Source: Gammaproteobacteria bacterium UBA2810
GTDB taxonomy: Bacteria; Pseudomonadota; Gammaproteobacteria; Enterobacterales; Succinivibrionaceae
Length of the DNA: 11,424 nt
Direction: 5' to 3'
NCBI GenBank assembly: GCA_002351705.1
Contig: DEHC01000083.1
Coordinates: 55,521 to 66,944, forward strand
Shown one piece after another: positions 1-4,696 of this stretch. Both the position numbers and the translations under genes were made by a program. How positions within the stretch are numbered: position 1 is the first letter of the stretch; each line of letters opens with the position of its first letter. The notes beneath the pieces are model-generated. The model ran no database searches, was not told the origin of the DNA, and worked only from the letters and a program-made list of their open reading frames with translations.

Positions 1-294
1 TTCTACTACGATAACTGATTTTTCATCTATGGTCTGCAGATATATGTCAGGGATAATTGCAGGCTCACAGCTGTCAGAAATAGCTTCTGTTATGGCATCC
101 ATCTCGCGGAAGATGCTCTCTTTGTCAATGCCTGTCACTTCGTGGGTTTTGTCGTCTATACCGAAGATCAGCGTCCCGCCTTTACCGTTGGCAAATGCTA
201 CAACCGTCTTCATGTATTTGCTGCTGTCTTCCGTGCGCTGAACCTTGAATTCTATGTTCTCAGATTCGCCATTCAACAATTCTTCTTTAGTCAT
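1..294 (-). CDS. AlbA_2 (Schlafen-type) domain protein, 5' part only
   Basis: The reverse strand from 294 to the window edge is open for 98 codons and starts MTKEELLNGESENIEFKVQR. This is the N-terminal pattern of the AlbA_2 / Schlafen-type putative DNA-binding domain (PF04326): a short E-x-E-N-I-E-F-K stretch at residues 10-17, then VVAFANGKGGTLIFGIDD at 31-48, the characteristic A-F-A-N-x-x-G-G-x-L-x-x-G-I-D-D core. In bacteria this domain usually heads a longer protein with a winged-helix or ATPase-like C-terminal part, often annotated as a transcriptional regulator or RecG-like helicase. What follows here cannot be seen. The ATG at 292-294 is preceded by an AAAAAGG purine tract, with GG 8 bases before the start. 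The gene diverges from the esterase genes and has lower G+C than the rest of the window, so it may be accessory or acquired. Domain identity is good; function is unknown. Confidence 0.85.
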   Translation of the reverse strand, partial: MTKEELLNGESENIEFKVQRTEDSSKYMKTVVAFANGKGGTLIFGIDDKTHEVTGIDKESIFREMDAITEAISDSCEPAIIPDIYLQTIDEKSVIVVE

Positions 295-360
295 CCTGGT
301 TACCTTTTTCGGTTTGTTTATGGTGATATTCTAATATGTATAAGCCTTGTGTACCATAAT

Positions 361-388
361 TTCAGATCGATTATGTCATTTGTAAAAT
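361..388 (+). promoter_or_regulatory. Candidate promoter in the intergenic region
   Basis: TTCAGA at 361-366 and TAAAAT at 383-388 are separated by 16 bases, giving a plausible sigma70-type pair (4 of 6 and 5 of 6 matches). A start would fall near 395, upstream of the hairpin at 438-482. The region is AT-rich, so a chance match is possible. Confidence 0.3.
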
Positions 389-437
389 AAAAAAGATCCG
401 GATTCACTTCTGTTCAGGATTAATCAATCTATTTTTA

Positions 438-482
438 TCAGCCAGTGTGAGTGGCTTTCAGGAGGATGGCTGAAGATTTTTT
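438..482 (+). terminator. Possible intrinsic terminator or attenuator hairpin
   Basis: TCAGCCA (438-444) is perfectly complementary to TGGCTGA (467-473), and six T follow at 477-482. A competing hairpin pairs AGCCA (440-444) with TGGCT (452-456), so two exclusive folds share the same 5' arm. The 22-base loop of the outer fold is large for a terminator and the stem is only 7 bp, so the call is tentative. No plus-strand gene precedes it in the window. Confidence 0.3.
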
Positions 483-519
483 CATCAGGACAGTCATTCC
501 CCTTACGAACTGCGTTGAT

Positions 520-525
520 TATAAT
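520..525 (+). promoter_or_regulatory. Candidate -10 box of the first esterase gene
   Basis: A perfect TATAAT lies about 145 bases upstream of the esterase start codon. A -35 at 17 bases spacing would be TTCCCC (497-502), a weak match. The element is downstream of the hairpin at 438-482, so it could drive the esterase pair independently of it. Confidence 0.4.
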
Positions 526-657
526 GGCTTATGCTCAGAGGATTAGACATGAAGGAGATCCCAGCCGCAGCATAGCCGTGAAAGTGAAAGAGCGGGATTT
601 GGCAGAATTCCGGGGCGCAGGCAGCCTGCAACAACACTCCGCATCAGTATGTTTTTC

Positions 658-662
658 AGGGA
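658..662 (+). promoter_or_regulatory. Ribosome binding site fixing the esterase start
   Basis: AGGGA lies 7 bases before the ATG at 670. An in-frame ATG at 649 has no purine-rich sequence at a usable distance, and starting there would put seven extra residues before a normal signal peptide. This supports 670 as the true start. Confidence 0.65.
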
Positions 663-669
663 TATTATT

Positions 670-1983
670 ATGAGAAAGAGTGCTTTTGCATTGGGCATTG
701 CGATGCTCTGCGCCGCTTCAGCGTCAGCGGACGGGAGCCATATAAAAGGCGTTACGGCAATCGGCGAGGTGTTCGGCGACGGGGCGAAGACCTCGGCAGT
801 CGCCCTGGAGTACGACGCCCCGGTGAGCGCGGAGAGCCTCACACCAGCCTCATATGAGGTTGCAGGCCGTGAGATCTCGCGCGTCTGCACCGGAAAGAGC
901 GCTGACAAATGCAGCGCTAAAGAGGGCGGAAACTTCGTCATCATCGAGCTTAAGACCTCAGTGTCGCTGACCCCGGAGTTTGGCCCTGACCTGGAGAAGG
1001 AGAGGAACAGCGCACCGGATAAGGCCGGAAAGAAGGCACCTCCCGCAGGCATGAAGCCCGGGAAGGGCGGCCCCGGCATAGTCGCGGGAGGGAAGCCTGA
1101 GCGGAAGGCTGACCCCTTCCCCATCGAGGCGGAGGTGAGGCAGGCGCTTCCTGTGAAGGCCGCTGACGGCAGGACCTTTGACGAGGGCACCAGGATGAAG
1201 AGCACCGCCTCGAAGATCCTCATTGCCGATGATTTCAGGCAGCTTTCGTACAAGGACGATGAGACCGGCGTCACCCTCCGCTATAACCTCTTTATCCCCA
1301 GGGACTACGACTCCTCGAAGCGCTATCCTCTGGTTCTTTTCATGCACGACGCGAGCGGCGCGAACCAGAATGACCGCTACACTCTCCTCCGGGGAAACGG
1401 CGCCGTGGTCTGGGCATCGCCAGAGAGCCAGCATGAGCATCCCGCCTTCGTCCTTGCGCCGCAGTATGACGAGATTGTGGTTGATGATGATTTCACCGCG
1501 ACCGCGAGCGCCGGGGCTACCATCGGTCTCCTTCACCATGTGGAGGCGGAGTACAGCGTCGACAAGGACCGCGTCTACACCACCGGGCAGTCCATGGGCT
1601 GCATGATGAGCTATCTCCTTCTCTCGACACACCCGGATGAGTTCGCGGCAGGTCTGCTGGTCGCCGGGCAGTGGGATCCGAAGGTCATCGCGCCCATGGC
1701 AGAAAAGCCCCTCTGGCTTGTCTCAAGCACCGGAGACGCGAAGTCATCAGCTGGGGCGGAGACTGCCCTCAGGCTCTGGGGAGACGCGGGCGCGAAAATC
1801 GCGCGGAATGAGCTCCCGTTCGAGGCCTCTGAGAAAGAGCTGGGTGACGGCGCGGAGAGGCTCCTCGGTGAGGACGCGTCAATCCGCTATACCCGTCTCC
1901 AGGGCGGCTGGCACAACGGGACCTGGCGCGTCGCCTACGGCATCCGTCCGATCCGTGACTGGCTCATGAGCCAGCACCGGTGA
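670..1983 (+). CDS. Exported alpha/beta-hydrolase (EstA-type esterase with Ig-like N-terminal domain)
   Basis: A 437-residue protein starts with a typical signal peptide (MRKSAFALGIAMLCAASASA, then DG), so it should be exported to the periplasm or beyond. Residues ~24-100 (HIKGVTAIGEVFGDGAKTSA onward) resemble the Ig-like N-terminal domain of Thermotoga EstA-type esterases. A charged, Gly/Pro/Lys-rich linker covers ~104-148. The alpha/beta-hydrolase domain follows: YNLFIPRDYD, PLVLFMHDASG (oxyanion-hole strand, ~220-230), nucleophile elbow GQSMG with Ser308, a likely catalytic Asp356 in SSTGD, and His415 in GGWHNGTW. This is the arrangement of the predicted peptidase/esterase group COG4099. 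The substrate is unknown; carboxylester hydrolysis is inferred. Only 8 bases separate it from a paralogue downstream, so the two are probably one transcript. The start at 670 is chosen for its AGGGA site and signal peptide. Confidence 0.88.
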   Translation: MRKSAFALGIAMLCAASASADGSHIKGVTAIGEVFGDGAKTSAVALEYDAPVSAESLTPASYEVAGREISRVCTGKSADKCSAKEGGNFVIIELKTSVSLTPEFGPDLEKERNSAPDKAGKKAPPAGMKPGKGGPGIVAGGKPERKADPFPIEAEVRQALPVKAADGRTFDEGTRMKSTASKILIADDFRQLSYKDDETGVTLRYNLFIPRDYDSSKRYPLVLFMHDASGANQNDRYTLLRGNGAVVWASPESQHEHPAFVLAPQYDEIVVDDDFTATASAGATIGLLHHVEAEYSVDKDRVYTTGQSMGCMMSYLLLSTHPDEFAAGLLVAGQWDPKVIAPMAEKPLWLVSSTGDAKSSAGAETALRLWGDAGAKIARNELPFEASEKELGDGAERLLGEDASIRYTRLQGGWHNGTWRVAYGIRPIRDWLMSQHR

Positions 1984-1991
1984 GGCGCGCC

Positions 1992-3897
1992 ATGAGGGAA
2001 TTTATTCTGCTCATCTGCCTGCTCATAGGCTTTGCCGGCATGGAGGCAGCATCTGCCGCGGCTGATCCGGCCGCAGGCAGCAGCGTTAAAGGCAATTTCG
2101 ATATCACTGACCTCAGGACACGGCTCTTTGATCCGAATGGGAGCGATGTCCTTATCATCTCGCACCGCGGCGACTGGCACGGCTGAGAACTCCCTGCGCT
2201 CGATTGAGAAGGCGATAGAGAAGGGCTGCGCCGGCGTCGTCGATGTGAGGAGGACGAAGGACGGACAGCTTGTGCTGATGGCTGACAAAACCGTTGACCG
2301 CGTGACTGACGGAAAGGGCCTTGTCTCGCATCTCACCCTTGCTGAAATCCGCAGCCTTCACCTCCGCGACAGCAAGGGGGAGCTCACAGCTTTCAGAGTT
2401 CCGACGCTTGAGGAAGCGCTGCTTCTCGCGAAGGGCCGGATCATGATCGCGGTGAGCAGCTATGACGATTACGCCTCTGGGATCGGAGCGCTGGTGCAGA
2501 AGACCGGGACGGCACGCGAGTTCTTCCGCCTCTCCGAAATCCCCCGGAAGACCGCCTATACCTGGCGCGAGCAGTTCGAGCAGGCGGGGCCCGGGAGCGG
2601 CGCAAACCAGTCCGGGCGCTACGCGGAGCTCATGAAAGAGGGCTATACCGTCTTCGTGAGCGACGCGCCGAAGGCCATAAACTCCTTCCTCGGGCGGACC
2701 CACATTAGGGCGGTGATTGCCGTAAGCGGGGTGTTCGGCGACGGGCAGAAGGTAGCGTACGCGGTGCTCCGCTACCGCGAGAGAATCGACGGGAGCAGCG
2801 TGAATAAGGACACCTTTGAGGCAGAGGGGCACACCGTGACTGACGCCTTCACGAGCAGGAGCGAGGATCCCTCAGGGCGCGCGGAGGCCGGGAGTCAGGT
2901 CATCGTCACCTTTGACACCTCCGTCAGGTTTGACGCTGCGGCCGGCGGCGCGGGCAAAAAGGAGACAAAGGATGAGAAGGAGCACGCCATACCGCAGATC
3001 CGCGCAGGGAACCGCCCTGAGCGGAAGGAGGGGCTTTTCCCAGGCGATGTGACGCTCCGGCAGCTGAGGCCCGTGAGGACCACTGACGGGCGGGAGATCA
3101 CCGAGGCGTACAGCATCCGGAGCACCATGGAGAAAACACTCGTCGTAGATGACTTCCGCCAGGAGGTCTTCCGCGATCCGGAGACCGGCGGCACGCTCCG
3201 CTACAATATCTTCATTCCCAGGGGCTATACCGAGAAGGAGCGGTATCCTCTTGTCCTTTTCATGCATGACGCGAGCGGCGCCGGGCAGGAGGACACCTGG
3301 ACGCTCAGGCAGGGGCTCGGCGCCGTGGTCTGGGCGTCTCCCTCCGAGCAGGCGAAGCACCCCGCCATTGTCCTTGCGCCGCAGTATGACGAGGTCGTGA
3401 CTGACGACAGCTACGCCCACACCGCCTCTGCCGAGCTTACGGCAGAGCTCGTGAGGCACATCATGAGGACCTACACCGTCGACAGCAGCCGGGTTTATGT
3501 GACCGGGCAGTCGATGGGCTGCATGATGGCGTATTTCCTGATGTCGCACTATCCTGATTTCTTCACGGCAGGGCTTCTCGTCGCCGGTCACTGGAACACC
3601 GCGGAGCTTGCCCCGATGAGCAGGATGCCGCTGTGGCTCGTCTCGGGCGGAGGGAAGTCACAGAGCGGAGCGGAAGGCGCCATCAGAGTGTGGGAGGCGC
3701 ACGGCGGGGAGGCCTCGTCTGCCGAATGGCCGCTCTCCGCGTCAGACCGGGATCGTGATGACATGACGAGCGCGCTCATCGCGAGGGGCGGCAACATCCA
3801 CTACTCGCACCTTACAGGCGGCTCGCACTTTGACACCTGGCGCGCCGCCTACGGCTTCGGCGCTGTTCGTGACTGGCTCTTCAGGCAGCGCAAATGA
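1992..3897 (+). pseudogene. Frameshifted fusion: signal peptide, degenerate GDPD domain, EstA-type esterase
   Basis: The natural start is ATG 1992 (GAGG 6 bases upstream, 8 bases after the previous stop). It gives a signal peptide (MREFILLICLLIGFAGMEAA, then SA) and the GDPD opening ISHRGDWHG, then TGA at 2184-2186. The frame one base later continues the same domain with AENSLRSIEKA, so the reading frame is broken between HRGDWH and ENSL. In the continuation the GDPD pattern E-x-D is V-V-D (residues 82-84 of the joined protein) and the H-D pair of the usual MHD motif is A-D (97-98), so a metal-binding Glu and a catalytic His seem lost. After the GDPD-like part (to ~235) comes a close paralogue of the preceding esterase. 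Alternatives are a sequencing error, a true pseudogene, or a +1 recoding event at GGC-TGA, for which I see no stimulatory signal. Confidence 0.75.
2032..3897 (+). CDS. Long open part of the broken gene: GDPD-like remnant plus esterase domain
   Basis: This is the maximal open frame (621 codons from an in-frame ATG) holding the 3' part of the fusion. Only codons from about 2185 on match protein families; the first ~50 residues are the out-of-frame reading of the signal peptide region and are probably not made. Residues ~52-215 are GDPD-like (ENSL, TKDGQLVLMADKTVDRVTDG, and SDAPKAINSFL near the end). From ~223 (THIRAV..VFGDGQK) the Ig-like domain and hydrolase repeat the upstream gene: RYPLVLFMHDASGAGQ, VTGQSMGCMMAYF with Ser494, and GGSHFDTW with His599. 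Where the upstream gene has SSTGDAKSSAGAE, this one has SGGGKSQSGAE, two residues shorter and without the presumed catalytic Asp. Without repair of the frame the product would lack a signal peptide. It ends one base before the stop of the convergent acetyltransferase gene. Confidence 0.6.
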   Translation: MPAWRQHLPRLIRPQAAALKAISISLTSGHGSLIRMGAMSLSSRTAATGTAENSLRSIEKAIEKGCAGVVDVRRTKDGQLVLMADKTVDRVTDGKGLVSHLTLAEIRSLHLRDSKGELTAFRVPTLEEALLLAKGRIMIAVSSYDDYASGIGALVQKTGTAREFFRLSEIPRKTAYTWREQFEQAGPGSGANQSGRYAELMKEGYTVFVSDAPKAINSFLGRTHIRAVIAVSGVFGDGQKVAYAVLRYRERIDGSSVNKDTFEAEGHTVTDAFTSRSEDPSGRAEAGSQVIVTFDTSVRFDAAAGGAGKKETKDEKEHAIPQIRAGNRPERKEGLFPGDVTLRQLRPVRTTDGREITEAYSIRSTMEKTLVVDDFRQEVFRDPETGGTLRYNIFIPRGYTEKERYPLVLFMHDASGAGQEDTWTLRQGLGAVVWASPSEQAKHPAIVLAPQYDEVVTDDSYAHTASAELTAELVRHIMRTYTVDSSRVYVTGQSMGCMMAYFLMSHYPDFFTAGLLVAGHWNTAELAPMSRMPLWLVSGGGKSQSGAEGAIRVWEAHGGEASSAEWPLSASDRDRDDMTSALIARGGNIHYSHLTGGSHFDTWRAAYGFGAVRDWLFRQRK

Positions 3898-3898
3898 C

Positions 3899-4480
3899 TC
3901 AGGCGCTGAGCTCCTTCTCGAGGCAGACGAGACGCACGCCGGGGATCCCGTTGAAGGTGCAGTCAACAATGTCCGCCTCGGTGTAGCCAAGGCGCCGGTA
4001 CATGATCCGCGCCCTCACGTTGATGGCGTTGGTGTCCATGCGGAGATGGAGGCAGCCGTGCCTGCGCGCGTATTCCTCGTAGAACCTGACGAAGGCGCGC
4101 CCGAAGCCCCTGCCTCCGCAGTCCGGATCGACCGTCAGGGTGTGGAGAACCATGACCTCGTTGTCAGGCGCCCTGACGCTCCAGCGCGCCTCAGCGTAGC
4201 AGGGGACCTGCGCCTGGTTGATGACGGCTGACGCGACGATCCGCCCTCCGTCCTCCATCACGAAAAGATCGCGGAGCATCTTCCCTGCTGTCTCCTCTGT
4301 CGGGTAGACGCCCCTTATCCAGCCGATGACGGCCTTCCCCTGCTCCTCCATATCGTGGATCCTTTCGTAAATGGCGGCAGCAGCGGGGACGTCAGCCGCG
4401 GCTGCTTTCCTGATGTTCATATCATCTCTGTCCTGCGTCCTGAGCAGTTTCTGGGAAAAACTGCTGAAATTCCGGCTCAT
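3899..4480 (-). CDS. GNAT-family N-acetyltransferase
   Basis: A 193-residue single-domain acyltransferase, expected in the cytoplasm and using acetyl-CoA. The GNAT fold is clear: an N-terminal strand MNIRKAAAADVPAAAAIYER (from residue 21), the central strand VMVLHTLTVDP (109-119), the CoA pyrophosphate loop GGRGFGRAF (122-130, with Gly where many members have Gln), and the C-terminal DTNAINVRARIMYRRLGYTE (149-168). GWIRGVYPTEET and CTFNGIPGVRLVCLEKEL resemble, from memory, a GNAT group widespread in gut Clostridia; the substrate is unknown. ATG 4480 is preceded by GAGGGG (complement of 4486-4491) at 5 bases spacing. An internal ATG at 4420 (MNIRK) matches the usual family start, so the first 20 residues could be an extension or leader. 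It converges with the esterase pair, with 1 base between the two stop codons, and diverges from parC. Confidence 0.87.
   Translation of the reverse strand: MSRNFSSFSQKLLRTQDRDDMNIRKAAAADVPAAAAIYERIHDMEEQGKAVIGWIRGVYPTEETAGKMLRDLFVMEDGGRIVASAVINQAQVPCYAEARWSVRAPDNEVMVLHTLTVDPDCGGRGFGRAFVRFYEEYARRHGCLHLRMDTNAINVRARIMYRRLGYTEADIVDCTFNGIPGVRLVCLEKELSA
4443..4465 (-). repeat. Perfect 8-bp inverted repeat in the acetyltransferase leader
   Basis: AGCAGTTT (4443-4450) and AAACTGCT (4458-4465) are exact complements around a 7-base loop. The hairpin lies between the two candidate start codons of the acetyltransferase gene (4480 and 4420). No T-run follows on either strand, so it is not an intrinsic terminator. 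Confidence 0.55.
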
Positions 4481-4553
4481 GATAGCCCCTCAGGGAGAGT
4501 TTTTCATCCGGTAACGCAAGTCCGCGCTTGAGGATTCAGACACGCCGTGCGGG

Positions 4554-4596
4554 AAATTCCTGACAGCTGATGTCATAAAAGTGCCTAAATTCCTGA
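4554..4596. promoter_or_regulatory. Possible operator: direct repeats flanking a palindrome
   Basis: AAATTCCTGA occurs at 4554-4563 and again at 4587-4596, exactly 33 bases apart, about three helical turns. TGACAGCTGATGTCA (4561-4575), an imperfect palindrome with 5-bp arms, overlaps the first copy. The site sits in the 216-base divergent region between the acetyltransferase gene and parC. No known regulator is recognised. Confidence 0.3.
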
Positions 4597-4647
4597 AAAA
4601 CTTTCCCGGATCTGCTCTTTGACCCCGGTTTTAGGCTGCTGGGCGTG

Positions 4648-4656
4648 TGGTAAAAT
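4648..4656 (+). promoter_or_regulatory. Extended -10 promoter of the parC operon
   Basis: TGGTAAAAT matches an extended -10 (TGn plus TAAAAT at 4651-4656), 40 bases before the parC ATG. A TTGACC at 4619-4624 is 26 bases upstream of the -10, too far to be its -35. The start of transcription would be near 4663. Confidence 0.5.
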
Positions 4657-4696
4657 CAGCGGCAGACATTTTCCAGAGAAAAATAAAGAAGAGAAC

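Larger units (their letters stand above)
295..669. other. Divergent intergenic region, 375 bases
   Basis: No convincing protein gene lies here. It separates the AlbA_2 gene (minus) from the first esterase (plus). It holds promoter-like boxes on the plus strand (361-388 and around 520-525), a hairpin followed by six T (438-482), and a weak minus-strand -10-like TAGAAT (complement of 328-333) for the AlbA_2 gene without a good -35. A 49-codon open frame (524-673) lacks a ribosome binding site. Confidence 0.6.

Noticed and set aside
29..390. Plus-strand open frames at the left edge
   Set aside because: They run opposite the AlbA_2 domain, whose conserved motifs show that the minus strand is coding.
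482..493. Twelve bases TCATCAGGACAG shared with the msbA leader (complement of 11266-11277)
   Set aside because: A 12-base match between two strands of an 11-kb window is expected by chance several times over.
549..575. Eight-codon frame MKEIPAAA with GAGG seven bases upstream, a possible leader peptide
   Set aside because: It has no run of regulatory codons and no terminator or antiterminator pair follows it.
524..673. Short open frame (49 codons, starting MAYAQRIRHEG) whose stop overlaps the esterase ATG
   Set aside because: There is no ribosome binding site before ATG 524, the start codon lies inside the TATAAT box, and the sequence resembles no known family. The overlap with the next start is suggestive but insufficient.
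543..1274. Long minus-strand open frame opposite the first esterase
   Set aside because: G+C-rich coding DNA yields long antisense frames; the plus strand here has a signal peptide and family motifs.
3898..3910. CTCAG-GCG-CTGAG hairpin between the convergent esterase and acetyltransferase stops
   Set aside because: The 5-bp stem with a 3-base loop has no T-run on either strand and lies mainly in coding sequence; it is too weak to call a terminator.
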